From NCBI GenBank assembly GCA_964396385.1, contig CAYNFH010000036.1, positions 1 through 36,777 on the forward strand: a DNA stretch of 36,777 bases, written 5' to 3'. The notes beneath the pieces were generated by a model. The model made no database searches. It saw only the letters and a list, made by a program, of their open reading frames with translations, and was not told where the DNA came from. Positions within the stretch are counted from its first letter, which is position 1. Each line of letters begins with the position of its first letter. The DNA comes from CAYNFH01 sp964396385. GTDB lineage: Bacteria > Armatimonadota > Chthonomonadetes > Chthonomonadales > CAJBBX01. Shown here piece after piece: positions 15,294 to 22,912 of the stretch. The translations under genes and the position numbers were made by a program.

Positions 15294-15616
15294 TGCAGAA
15301 GGTGTACCATCGGGTCGCCTCCGTAGGAGACGTGCCGCCCGGCGAGGGCCGGCTCGTCCGAGTAGGCGCTGACGAGCACTGCGCCCTGTTCTGCGTGGAG
15401 GAGGGCCGTTACTACGCCTCCACTTCCCTCTGTCCTCACCAGAACGAGCCGTTGGACCGCGCGCGCCTGGAGGGGTGCGAGGTCATCTGCCGGCGGCACC
15501 ACCTTCGGTTCGACCTGCGCACCGGTGACTGTACCAACGCGGGTGGGTTCTGGCTCCGTACTCTCGAAGTGAAGGTGGAGGGCGATGACATCCTGGTGGG
15601 GGTGTGGGAGGATTGA
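15293..15616 (+). CDS. Rieske [2Fe-2S] ferredoxin-like protein
   Basis: This is a 107-residue stand-alone Rieske domain with ligands C47 and H49 (CPH) and C66 and H69 (CRRH). It is of the soluble ferredoxin/NirD type, without a membrane anchor. It would carry electrons to an oxygenase, a reductase or another iron-sulfur enzyme; the partner is not encoded next door. Its ATG overlaps the moaA stop, so it is probably translated together with moaA, an unusual pairing. Confidence 0.9.
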   Translation: MQKVYHRVASVGDVPPGEGRLVRVGADEHCALFCVEEGRYYASTSLCPHQNEPLDRARLEGCEVICRRHHLRFDLRTGDCTNAGGFWLRTLEVKVEGDDILVGVWED

Positions 15617-15642
15617 AGTGTTCAACTTCCACACACCTAACC

Positions 15643-15672
15643 TTGACTGCCGGTAGTTTCCCCAGCTAGAAT
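15643..15672 (+). promoter_or_regulatory. Promoter of queA
   Basis: TTGACT at 15643-15648 and TAGAAT at 15667-15672 are 18 bases apart and lie 19 bases before the queA ATG, leaving a very short leader. Confidence 0.75.
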
Positions 15673-15691
15673 CTTTGCAAGTAATTGCCGC

Positions 15692-16705
15692 ATGCGGACG
15701 GACGAGTTTGATTACGCGCTGCCTCCGGAGCTCATCGCGCAGACGCCGGTACCGCGCGGGGAGTCCCGCCTCCTGGTGCTCCACAAGGGAAGCGGTGCGA
15801 TAGAGCATCGCACTTTCCGGGACTTGCTGGAGTATATAGGGCCGTCCGACACGCTGGTCCTGAACGATACCCGCGTAACGGCCCGGAGGCTGTGGGCGCG
15901 GAGGGAATCCGGCCAGCCCGCGGAAGTGCTGCTTATGCGTCCCACCGGCGAAGACGGGTGGGAAGCGCTGGTCCGGCCGGGCAAGCGGGTCCGAGTGGGC
16001 GGGCGGCTAACACTCGAGACCGGAGGCGGGCCCGTGGAGGCGGAGATAGCCGGCGCGACGGCGTACGGTGGGCGCATCCTGCGCTTTCAGGACGCAGAAA
16101 CGCGCGACCGGCTTGCCGAAATGGGGACCGCGCCGCTGCCGCCCTACATCCATGAGGCGCTGCAGGACGAGGAGCGGTACCAGACGATCTACGCGGCGCA
16201 CGGCGGCTCCGCGGCGGCCCCGACGGCCGGTCTGCACTTCGACGCCGAGACGCTGGAGGCGGTCGAACGGGCCGGGGCGCGAATTGCGAAGGTGACGCTG
16301 CACGTAGGGGTGGACACCTTCCGGCCGGTGAAGTCCGATACGGTGGAGGCTCACGAGATGCACGGTGAGAGCTACACCATTCCGCCGGAGACTGCCGAGG
16401 CCGTACAGAGCAGGACCGGGCGCGTGATCGCCGTTGGGACGACAGTGGTGCGCGCACTGGAGAGCGCGGCCACGGAAGACGGCACCGTGCGCCAAGCCAG
16501 CGCCGAGACCAGGCTGTTCATTACGCCCGGCTACCGGTTCCGGGTGGTGGATGGGCTACTGACGAACTTTCACCTGCCCCGGTCGACGCTCCTGATGTTG
16601 GTGTCGGCCTTCGCCGGACGGGAGCATGTGCTGACCGCGTACCGCGCCGCAGTCGAGGAGCGGTATCAGTTCTACAGCTTCGGCGACGCTATGTTGATCG
16701 TTTAG
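15692..16705 (+). CDS. queA: S-adenosylmethionine:tRNA ribosyltransferase-isomerase
   Basis: The 337-residue protein matches QueA throughout: MRTDEFDYALPPELIAQTP at the start, DTLVLNDTRVTARRLWARR, the AAPTAGLHFD signature, LHVGVDTFRPV, and NFHLPRSTLLMLVSAFAG near the end. It adds the epoxycyclopentanediol ring to preQ1 in tRNAs with GUN anticodons, so queuosine modification of tRNAs such as tRNA-Asn(GTT) is expected. Length and motifs are normal. It has its own promoter and is followed 30 bases later by the HTH protein. Confidence 0.97.
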   Translation: MRTDEFDYALPPELIAQTPVPRGESRLLVLHKGSGAIEHRTFRDLLEYIGPSDTLVLNDTRVTARRLWARRESGQPAEVLLMRPTGEDGWEALVRPGKRVRVGGRLTLETGGGPVEAEIAGATAYGGRILRFQDAETRDRLAEMGTAPLPPYIHEALQDEERYQTIYAAHGGSAAAPTAGLHFDAETLEAVERAGARIAKVTLHVGVDTFRPVKSDTVEAHEMHGESYTIPPETAEAVQSRTGRVIAVGTTVVRALESAATEDGTVRQASAETRLFITPGYRFRVVDGLLTNFHLPRSTLLMLVSAFAGREHVLTAYRAAVEERYQFYSFGDAMLIV

Positions 16706-16735
16706 CGGCCGCACAACAACCAGGAGACGTGAAGT

Positions 16736-17800
16736 ATGCGACTGGAAGAGTACCAACAGTGGCTGGACGCTCAATTCCTGGACGAGGAGGAGCAGCCGGC
16801 ACCGGCGGCCGTTGTAGAGACTGCGGCACCCGCTCCCGCACAAGAGCGCACGGCTGAACCGCCGGCGCCCAGCGCAGCCGAGCCGCTCTACTTCGTGGGG
16901 ATCGCTCAGGCCCCGGAAGCCGCCGCGCCGGCTCCCGAGCCGGTCGCACAGGCCGCCGCTCTGCCTCCACCAGTGGAGGACACGCCGGCCCCGGTCGTGA
17001 CGACATCATCCGGGGCGCCGCTCCGCGATGGGGCGCGATTTACGCAGGATGTGGAGGTGCCCAGCATAGAGCGGTACTTCCCGTTTCTGCGCCGGTCCGA
17101 AGCGCCTCCGGTTCCTCCGGCCGAGACGGAGCCGAGAACTCCATCAGAACCGGCCGAGATTCCACTCGGGAGAAGGAGCCCGGTCGAAGAGTTGGCCACG
17201 GCGCAGGCGGTGCCCGCCCCTGTCCCAACCGCCGAGCCCGCCCCGCCGCCCGCAGCGGCCCAGCCGGCGCTCGCCGGGCCCGCCACGGATGCGCGTCCCG
17301 CGCCCGCACCGACGCCTCCCCGGGAGCAGCCACGCTCTGAGCCTGCGCCGACACGCGCGCGCGAGCCGTCCAGGCCCGAACCGGACCTGCCGCGTACTGC
17401 GCCGCTCGTAGCCGTATCTCAGCGGCGCGCGCGATACGTACGCAGCGTTACACCCTCTGCCGAGCAGCCCAGCGGTCCTGTCGCGCTCTGGTCGCTTGTA
17501 CCCAAGCACATCCAGGTGCTCATCGCCATGGGCAGCGACGAAGTGACGCAGAACTCCTACAAGCGGAGCTTCAAGGAGTCGCGCCTGGAGCTGATCGAGC
17601 GGCTCCTGGACCCTACGCTCTCGCTGGAGGACACGGCGCGTCTGCTGAATGTATGCCCTACCACGGTCCGCAGGTATACCAACCGCGGACTGCTGCGCCA
17701 CCAGCGCACCCCCGGCGACCAGCGCCGGTTCAAGCTCTCAGACGTTCTGGCGTTCCTGGAGGCGCAGAGCCGCACCGACGGGACGAGCGCACAAGGCTGA
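16736..17800 (+). CDS. Long Pro/Ala-rich protein with C-terminal MerR/excisionase-type helix-turn-helix
   Basis: The 354-residue protein starts with a charged helix (RLEEYQQWLDAQFLDEEE). About 200 residues of Pro/Ala-rich, presumably disordered sequence follow, interrupted by two conserved-looking islands, EPLYFVGI and VEVPSIERYFPFLRR. The C-terminal 100 residues are ordered: MGSDEVTQNSYKRSFKESR, then LSLEDTARLLNVCPTTVRRYTNRGLL and GDQRRFKLSDVLAFLEAQ. The latter is a MerR/excisionase-like winged HTH. It probably binds DNA through this end while the tail recruits partners; targets are unknown. AGGAG lies 8 bases before the ATG. Octamer repeat B lies just after the stop. Confidence 0.8.
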   Translation: MRLEEYQQWLDAQFLDEEEQPAPAAVVETAAPAPAQERTAEPPAPSAAEPLYFVGIAQAPEAAAPAPEPVAQAAALPPPVEDTPAPVVTTSSGAPLRDGARFTQDVEVPSIERYFPFLRRSEAPPVPPAETEPRTPSEPAEIPLGRRSPVEELATAQAVPAPVPTAEPAPPPAAAQPALAGPATDARPAPAPTPPREQPRSEPAPTRAREPSRPEPDLPRTAPLVAVSQRRARYVRSVTPSAEQPSGPVALWSLVPKHIQVLIAMGSDEVTQNSYKRSFKESRLELIERLLDPTLSLEDTARLLNVCPTTVRRYTNRGLLRHQRTPGDQRRFKLSDVLAFLEAQSRTDGTSAQG

Positions 17801-17812
17801 ACCGATTGCAGC

Positions 17813-17889
17813 GTATGGGCGTATGGGAGTGTGGGGGTACGGGGGATTTCGGACCGCTCCCATACTCCCATACCCCCAAACACCCACAC
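17813..17889. repeat. Octamer inverted-arm repeat B, before a GT4 gene
   Basis: Arm 1 (17813-17844) is four units, GTATGGGC, GTATGGGA, GTGTGGGG and GTACGGGG. Arm 2 (17858-17889) is TCCCATAC twice, then CCCCAAAC and ACCCACAC, the inverted unit. The core is about 13 bases. The array begins 12 bases after one stop codon and ends 15 bases before the ATG of the glycosyltransferase. It shares its units with repeat C at 31289-31378. Confidence 0.92.
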
Positions 17890-17904
17890 AGTTCATGGGG
17901 CACC

Positions 17905-19095
17905 ATGCGGGTCGGGATATTCTCTGAAAGCTTTGAGCCAGTGCGCAACGGCGTCGCGACGTCTGTAAAGACGCTCGTAGAGGAGCTGCGTGCGCGGCGG
18001 CATCACGTCTGTGTTCTGGCTCCTCATCACCCGGAGCTCCAGGACGAGTCGCCGTTCGTGTTGCGGGTGCCGTCCGTCCTTACCCCGATGAACCCGGACT
18101 ATCCCGTGCCGTATCCGTGGTTCCCGAGGCTTCGCCGGGAGGTGCGCCACCTTCATCTGGACGTCTTGCACTCCCAGACCCCTTGGTTTCTTGGCCTCCT
18201 GGCGGCGCGCATCGCCAAGCAGTACCGGATACCGCACGTTTCCACGTACCACACGCTGTACGATCAGTACGCGCACTACCTCTCATTCCTGCCGGAGCCG
18301 GCCGCCCAGGCGCTTCTGGAGTGGTGGATGCCGGAGTTCTACAACCGGTGCGAGCACGTCATCGTGCCTTCCCGCGTGGCGGAACGATCCCTGCGGAGCT
18401 ACGGTGTAGAGGCTCCCATCGCCATGATCCCGACCGGGGTTCGCCTTCCCACCACCTCGGACATCGGAGAGCGGGCACGGCAGCAGGTCCGCCGACGGTG
18501 GCACATCCCGGACTGCGCGCCCCTCCTGCTCTACGTGGGACGTCTCGCCAGGGAGAAGAACCTGGACCTGCTCCTGGAAGCCTTCGAACGGGCGGCCGAG
18601 TCCCTTGGGGACGTATGGCTGCTCATCGTCGGCGACGGCCCGTCGGCTGCCGAGTGCCGCGAGGCGGCGGCGAAGCAGCCGCACGGAGGCCAGGTCGTTT
18701 TTGCGGGGCCGGTGGACCGCGAGCAGCTGGACCCCGTCTATGCTGCTGCCGATCTCTTTGTCTTCGCCTCGACCAGCGAGACGCAGGGGCTGGTCATCGC
18801 GGAGGCGCGCGCCGCGGGCACCCCCTCGGTGGTGACGGACCAGGGCGGGGCGGCGGAGACGCTGCGCGATGGCGACGAGGGCATTATCGTGCGCGCCGCG
18901 CCGGATGCCATAGCCGCTGCCGTGATCGGATTGCTTCAGGATCCAGAGCGGCTTCGCAAGATGCGGGATGCGTGTCTGCACGGGGCGCGAGACTTCACCC
19001 CCGGCGCCATGGCGGAGCGGGTCATTACCGTCTATGAGGCGGCCCGGAACCGGGTGGTTTCCAGGCGGCGCCCCACCCTGGTGGCTGTGGGCTAG
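17905..19095 (+). CDS. Glycosyltransferase family 4 protein
   Basis: The 396-residue protein is a GT-B fold retaining glycosyltransferase. The N-terminal MRVGIFSESFEPVRNGVATS is typical of diacylglycerol glucosyltransferases and mannosyltransferases, with HVSTYHTLYDQYAHY in the acceptor half. The nucleotide-sugar half has LLYVGRLAREKNLDLLLEAF and the ExxxxxxxE motif in ETQGLVIAEARAAG. A role in glycolipid or cell-surface glycan synthesis is likely. The frame is open upstream through the repeat, but the ATG at 17905 directly precedes the first conserved strand. The DedA gene follows after 9 bases. Confidence 0.93.
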   Translation: MRVGIFSESFEPVRNGVATSVKTLVEELRARRHHVCVLAPHHPELQDESPFVLRVPSVLTPMNPDYPVPYPWFPRLRREVRHLHLDVLHSQTPWFLGLLAARIAKQYRIPHVSTYHTLYDQYAHYLSFLPEPAAQALLEWWMPEFYNRCEHVIVPSRVAERSLRSYGVEAPIAMIPTGVRLPTTSDIGERARQQVRRRWHIPDCAPLLLYVGRLAREKNLDLLLEAFERAAESLGDVWLLIVGDGPSAAECREAAAKQPHGGQVVFAGPVDREQLDPVYAAADLFVFASTSETQGLVIAEARAAGTPSVVTDQGGAAETLRDGDEGIIVRAAPDAIAAAVIGLLQDPERLRKMRDACLHGARDFTPGAMAERVITVYEAARNRVVSRRRPTLVAVG

Positions 19096-19104
19096 GAGCG
19101 AGGC

Positions 19105-19746
19105 TTGGATCGGATACTTGGGCCCATCGTCGCGTGGGTGATGAGCGTTATCAAGACGATGGGCTACCCCGGCATCGTACTCCTGATGGCCCTTGAGAGC
19201 GCCTGCATCCCCTTGCCCAGCGAGGTCACCATGCCCTTCTCTGGGGCGCTCTGTGGAATGGCGGTGGCGCAGTCGCAGACACCGCCGATGCAGCCTTTCA
19301 ATCTGCATCTCGTAGCGCTGGCCGGGGCGGTGGGGTGCGCCGTGGGGTCGGCGCTGGCCTACTGGGTGGGCGCCGTTGGCGGCCGGCCGTTTGTGGAGCA
19401 CCGGATGCGGTTCCTGGTCCGGAAGCGGGACCTGGACCGTGCGGACCGGTGGTTCCAGAGGTGGGGCGGCTGGGCCGTGTTTGTCTCACGGCTGCTGCCC
19501 GTGGTGCGGACCTTTATCTCCCTTCCCGCGGGCATCTCCCGCATGCGGTTCGGCCCGTTTATCGTGCTGTCGTTCGTTGGCTCCGTGCCGTGGTGCTATC
19601 TGCTGGCCTATATCGGAATGGCGCTGGGAGAGCGCTGGGACTCCCTCAAGGCGTACTTCCACAAGGCCGTGGTGGCGCTGTTCGCGTTCTGGCTATACCA
19701 CCACGTCCGGCCGCAACCCGAAGGGGCCTCGGTGTCCGAGTCGTAG
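19105..19746 (+). CDS. DedA/SNARE-associated family membrane protein
   Basis: The 213-residue protein has the DedA hallmarks: the N-terminal LESACIPLPSE reentrant motif, GCAVGSALAYWVGAVGGRP in the middle and the signature FVSRLLPVVRTFISLPAG. DedA proteins act as flippases or scramblases for undecaprenyl phosphate or phospholipids, which fits the neighbouring glycosyltransferase. The start is TTG at 19105, 6 bases after AGGAG; an ATG at 19141 is the alternative. It converges on the beta-lactamase-like gene with only 7 bases between stops. Confidence 0.93.
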   Translation: MDRILGPIVAWVMSVIKTMGYPGIVLLMALESACIPLPSEVTMPFSGALCGMAVAQSQTPPMQPFNLHLVALAGAVGCAVGSALAYWVGAVGGRPFVEHRMRFLVRKRDLDRADRWFQRWGGWAVFVSRLLPVVRTFISLPAGISRMRFGPFIVLSFVGSVPWCYLLAYIGMALGERWDSLKAYFHKAVVALFAFWLYHHVRPQPEGASVSES

Positions 19747-19753
19747 GGGCGGG

Positions 19754-20665
19754 TTAGAACTTCTCGGCGCCGAGGGGAGGAGTCCACTTCTCGCGGGGGT
19801 TGTAGAAGTGCCAAACAGCTCGAGCGATGTTCCGGATCGCCACTTCCCCTTCGTTGTCGTGGCCCCAATGGGTGTCCTTCATGTCCTTGGTGTAGACGCA
19901 GATTACGTAGTCGCCGGTGGGCGCGTGGATGAGCGCAACCTCCGAGCGTGACTGGTCTATCGCGCCGGTCTTGTCGTAGACGCAGATCCACGGCGGGACC
20001 TGCGACGGAACGCCCTCATCGAAGTACTGGTGGCTCAGGATGCGCTGCATCTCGTCGCATCCGGCCGGCGTTCCTGCCCGCCCATCGGCCACCATCTCCA
20101 TGAGGGAGCGCATTTCGTTGGGTGTCGTGACCCCCAGTCCCCACTGGTCCGCGAGCTTGCGCAGGGCGGTCTCACCCTCGGGAAGCTGGCTGAGCAGCCG
20201 GGTGTTGGTCAGTCCGTGGCGATCCAGCCACCCGTTCACCTCCATCGTGCCAAGCCACCGGACCATCATGGCCGTGGCCGTGTTGTCGCTCACGGTGACC
20301 ATCAGGTGCAGCAGTTCCTTGAGCTCCACCTTTGTGCCGAGCTTGTAATGCTGCAGAAATCCCGCTCCACCGCGCAGATCAGGCTCCGTGAGGGTGCGGG
20401 TCTCGTAGTAGCCGATCTTCCCCTCCTGCTCCTTCTCCATGGCCGTACAGAGGATGGCAAGCTTGATGGTGCTTGCGGTGGGAAAGAGCTCATGTTGCCG
20501 GTAGTCCAGCCGGTCCCCGGTCTTGAGGTGGTGGATGCTGTATCCGAGGATGCCGTGGAAGCCGTTTGCCACGGCGTCCAGCTCGCGCTTGAGCTCCGCG
20601 AGCCTGGCGGGGCGCGTCGGCGGCGCCGCCGCCATCACCATCGCGGCGGCAAGGGGAAGAAGCAT
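19754..20665 (-). CDS. Class A beta-lactamase-like serine hydrolase
   Basis: The 303-residue protein has a short signal sequence (residues 1-14). The active-site elements of the beta-lactamase2 family follow: nucleophile Ser65 in STIK, SDN at 126-128 and KTG at 232-234. The omega-loop ExxxN motif, which supplies the deacylating Glu166 in true class A beta-lactamases, is not recognisable between about 155 and 185. It could therefore be a DD-peptidase-like wall enzyme or a slow beta-lactamase. The start has GGAGG 7 bases upstream. The upstream gap to nuoI holds octamer repeat D. Confidence 0.88.
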   Translation of the reverse strand: MLLPLAAAMVMAAAPPTRPARLAELKRELDAVANGFHGILGYSIHHLKTGDRLDYRQHELFPTASTIKLAILCTAMEKEQEGKIGYYETRTLTEPDLRGGAGFLQHYKLGTKVELKELLHLMVTVSDNTATAMMVRWLGTMEVNGWLDRHGLTNTRLLSQLPEGETALRKLADQWGLGVTTPNEMRSLMEMVADGRAGTPAGCDEMQRILSHQYFDEGVPSQVPPWICVYDKTGAIDQSRSEVALIHAPTGDYVICVYTKDMKDTHWGHDNEGEVAIRNIARAVWHFYNPREKWTPPLGAEKF

Positions 20666-20692
20666 GTGGGCCTCCAGGGGGCTTGTTGAAGC

Positions 20693-20760
20693 AATGGAGT
20701 GGTGGGGTGATGGCGGAGCGTCCGGACCCCGGACCCACTACTCCATCACTCCAATCCTCC
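20693..20760. repeat. Octamer inverted-arm repeat D, between nuoI and the serine hydrolase
   Basis: Arm 1 (20693-20716) is AATGGAGT, GGTGGGGT, GATGGCGG. Arm 2 (20737-20760) is ACTACTCC, ATCACTCC, AATCCTCC. The 20-base core contains GTCCGGACCCCGGACC, itself palindromic. It fills most of the gap between the nuoI stop and the hydrolase start, and shares the GATGGAGT/ACTCCATC unit with repeat E at 29028-29100. Confidence 0.9.
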
Positions 20761-20767
20761 AGCCTCG

Positions 20768-21337
20768 CTACGGAACGTTGGTCTGTTTGGAGACGCCGGC
20801 GTGCTCGAAACCTTCCGAAGACGGGGCCGGCTCGGCGCGTTTGGGAATTCCGGCGATCGGGGGAACCGGCTCCAGCAGCATCTCCTTGGTGTAGAGGAAG
20901 TCCTCCCGGCGGTAGTCGCTCAGCTCAAAGTCCTTGCGGAGCACGATGGCGCCCGTGGGGCAGGCGTCCTGGCAATAGCCGCAGAAGATGCACCGGATCA
21001 TGTTGATCTCGTACTTCACGGCGTACCGCTCGCCGGGGGAAAACCGCGCCTCATCCGTGTTTTCCGCCGCCTGTACGTAGATGCACCGGGCCGGACACGC
21101 GCCCGCGCAGAGGCTGCATCCGATGCACTTCTCCAGGCCGTTCTCGTACCGGGTGAGGACATGGCGCCAGCGCGTGCGGGGAAACTGCTCCCGCCGCTCC
21201 TCCGGGTACTGGATGGTGAAGTTAGTTTCGGGCTTGGTGGCCGGGTTCAGCATCCGCACGTAGTGCTTCAGCGTGAGCCCCATCCCCTTGGCGATGGCGG
21301 CCGCCCCGTTCCACGTTGACGCTGCAACGTTCGGCAT
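20768..21337 (-). CDS. nuoI: NADH-quinone oxidoreductase subunit I
   Basis: The 189-residue protein is the two-cluster ferredoxin subunit of complex I (TYKY). It has two CxxCxxCxxxCP motifs, C71-C74-C77-C81 and C116-C119-C122-C126, which bind clusters N6a and N6b. The N-terminal amphipathic helix GMGLTLKHYVRML anchors it to the membrane arm. The C-terminal 40 residues after LLEPVP are variable. It follows nuoB with only a 70-base heptamer-bearing gap. The other complex I genes are not in this window. Confidence 0.95.
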   Translation of the reverse strand: MPNVAASTWNGAAAIAKGMGLTLKHYVRMLNPATKPETNFTIQYPEERREQFPRTRWRHVLTRYENGLEKCIGCSLCAGACPARCIYVQAAENTDEARFSPGERYAVKYEINMIRCIFCGYCQDACPTGAIVLRKDFELSDYRREDFLYTKEMLLEPVPPIAGIPKRAEPAPSSEGFEHAGVSKQTNVP

Positions 21338-21381
21338 AGCGCTAACCCCTCATCCGAGCGGACAAAACGAAGGCTCCGGAT

Positions 21382-21402
21382 TCATCCCTCATCCCTCATC
21401 CT
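21382..21402. repeat. Heptamer array I between nuoB and nuoI
   Basis: Three tandem 7-bp units (TCATCCC twice, then TCATCCT) lie in the nuoB-nuoI gap, with one further CTCATCC about 30 bases to the left. No complementary arm is seen. Confidence 0.75.
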
Positions 21403-21407
21403 TTCCG

Positions 21408-21959
21408 CTAGACCTTCACGTGCTCGGAGAGCTCGATCAGCCGCCCGGAAGAGCCGGCCTTGATCTTCTCCTGGAGCTTCATGATGCCGTAGATGAGCGC
21501 GTCCGGGCTCGGCGGGCAGCCGGGCACGTACACGTCGACCGGGATGATCTGGTCCACGCCCTGAATGATGGCGTAATTATTGTAGACGCCGCCGCTGGAG
21601 GCGCAGGCACCCATAGAGATCACCCACTTCGGATTCGGCATCTGGTCGTAGATCTGCCGCAGCACCGGGCCCATCTTGGTGGAGACCCGCCCGGCCACAA
21701 TCATCACGTCGGCCTGCCGGGGCGACGGTCGGAATACCTCCGCGCCGAAGCGCGCCACGTCGAAACGAGAGGCCGCCGCGGCCATCATCTCGATGGCGCA
21801 GCACGCGAGACCGAAAGTGAGGGGCCAGAGGCTGTTGCGCCGGGCCCAGTTCACCAGCTCGTTCATCGTGGCGAGCACGAATGGCTGTCCCGCGGGGCCG
21901 AGCCCCGGCGTGGCCATGCTCGAATCGTGCGCCGAAATCTCTACTATCTGATTTGCCAT
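21408..21959 (-). CDS. nuoB: NADH-quinone oxidoreductase subunit B
   Basis: The 183-residue protein is the PSST subunit of complex I, which holds cluster N2 near the quinone site. The N2 ligands are the tandem C53-C54 in FGLACCAIEM, C119 in SMGACASSGG and C148 in VPGCPPSPDALIYG. I chose the ATG at 21959 because AAGGGA lies 6 bases before it; a longer frame to 21998 runs through a palindromic element. A promoter candidate lies upstream. It stands with nuoI but without nuoA, C or D. Confidence 0.96.
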   Translation of the reverse strand: MANQIVEISAHDSSMATPGLGPAGQPFVLATMNELVNWARRNSLWPLTFGLACCAIEMMAAAASRFDVARFGAEVFRPSPRQADVMIVAGRVSTKMGPVLRQIYDQMPNPKWVISMGACASSGGVYNNYAIIQGVDQIIPVDVYVPGCPPSPDALIYGIMKLQEKIKAGSSGRLIELSEHVKV

Positions 21960-21993
21960 CGCGATTCCCTTGCTATGCGCCCTACGCCACGGA

Positions 21994-22035
21994 GGCATCC
22001 AGGCGAGAGTCGGCGCCGGCGCAAGGCTGGATGCC
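21994..22035. repeat. Palindromic element upstream of nuoB
   Basis: GGCATCCAG (21994-22002) and CTGGATGCC (22027-22035) form a perfect 9-bp inverted repeat with a GC-rich interior that includes GGCGCCGGCGCC. It would lie in the nuoB leader RNA, or end the upstream TPR transcript, though no T tract follows. Confidence 0.7.
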
Positions 22036-22042
22036 GGCCGTC

Positions 22043-22071
22043 ATTGTACCGGATTTCACAAACAGTTACAA
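22043..22071 (-). promoter_or_regulatory. Probable promoter of nuoB
   Basis: On the minus strand TTGTAA (22071-22066) and TACAAT (22048-22043) are 17 bases apart. They sit at the very end of the TPR gene and upstream of the palindromic element. Confidence 0.5.
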
Positions 22072-22905
22072 CGGCGGAACAGGCACGCCCAGAGTACGCG
22101 CCAGCTCCTCCACGCTCTGACGGGTCTGCGGGCTGTTCGAAGGGAGCATCAGCGCCCGCTGGATCGTGACGCGGGCGTCCTGGTCCTGCGCCAGCTTATG
22201 CTGGACCACCGCCAGATGGTAGTACATTTCGGATGTGCCTGTATTTAGGTTGTTCGCGTCTAGCAGCGTGCGCAGTGCATCCTCCAGGCGGCCTGCTTTG
22301 TAGTAGGCCCACCCTAGGCTGTCCTCGAAGATACCCACCTGGTCGTCTGGCAGACCCCGGTCTCTTGCCGCTTGCGTTGCGCGCGTAGTCAGCTCGATGG
22401 CTTTGTCCAGATCCCGCCCGGCCTCGGCGTATTCGTACCCGAGGTTGTTCATGGCCAAAACATCGTCCGGTGCCGTCCGGTATGCCTGCTCAGAGTAGCT
22501 CAGTCCCTGCTCGCGGTCGCCCAACATCAGGTACGCCTCCCCTGCGGCATCCAGTGCCCTCGCGCGCACAGCCTTATCGCTGCTCTTGAAGGCGGGAAGG
22601 CCGAGCTGCACGCAGTGGTCCAGAAGCGGACGGCGCTGGGCATGTCCGCACGCCATCATGATCATGGAGAAAGTCTCCACGTCGCCGGGACGCGCTTTGA
22701 GTGCCTGGTCGAAGTCCCTAGTGGCCTCCTCGACTCGTCCGGCTTTGAGAGCGGACTCGCCAGCCGCGACCTGTGGCGGCAGGGCCATCGGCAGGAGGCC
22801 GGGGATCCGTCCGCAGCCAGCCAGCAGAACTGCGGCGCATACACCTGCCGCCGTTAGAGGCGCCGTTACCTGCGAATTCCAACCGCGACCGGGAGCGCAG
22901 TTCAT
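22066..22905 (-). CDS. TPR-repeat lipoprotein
   Basis: From the ATG at 22905 the product (279 residues) begins with a lipoprotein signal ending in the lipobox LLAGC, so it is likely attached to a membrane. The mature part contains about five tetratricopeptide repeats, such as AGRVEEATRDFDQALKARPG, LGYEYAEAGRDLDKAIELTT and LGWAYYKAGRLEDALRTLLD. TPRs bind other proteins; the partner is unknown. The gene starts 7 bases after the stop of the CPBP gene. The upstream in-frame ATG at 22962 lies inside that gene and is less likely. Confidence 0.86.
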   Translation of the reverse strand: MNCAPGRGWNSQVTAPLTAAGVCAAVLLAGCGRIPGLLPMALPPQVAAGESALKAGRVEEATRDFDQALKARPGDVETFSMIMMACGHAQRRPLLDHCVQLGLPAFKSSDKAVRARALDAAGEAYLMLGDREQGLSYSEQAYRTAPDDVLAMNNLGYEYAEAGRDLDKAIELTTRATQAARDRGLPDDQVGIFEDSLGWAYYKAGRLEDALRTLLDANNLNTGTSEMYYHLAVVQHKLAQDQDARVTIQRALMLPSNSPQTRQSVEELARTLGVPVPPL

Positions 22906-22912
22906 TCCGGCG

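Noticed and set aside
15617..15691. preQ1 riboswitch before queA, or a Moco riboswitch before moaA
   Set aside because: The queA leader after the promoter is about 13 bases and the moaA leader is about 21 bases after the tRNA terminator. Neither can hold a riboswitch.
18117..19037. Long plus-strand ORF of 306 codons within the GT4 gene
   Set aside because: The translation is Gly/Arg/Pro-rich and is a frame shadow of a clearly conserved glycosyltransferase.
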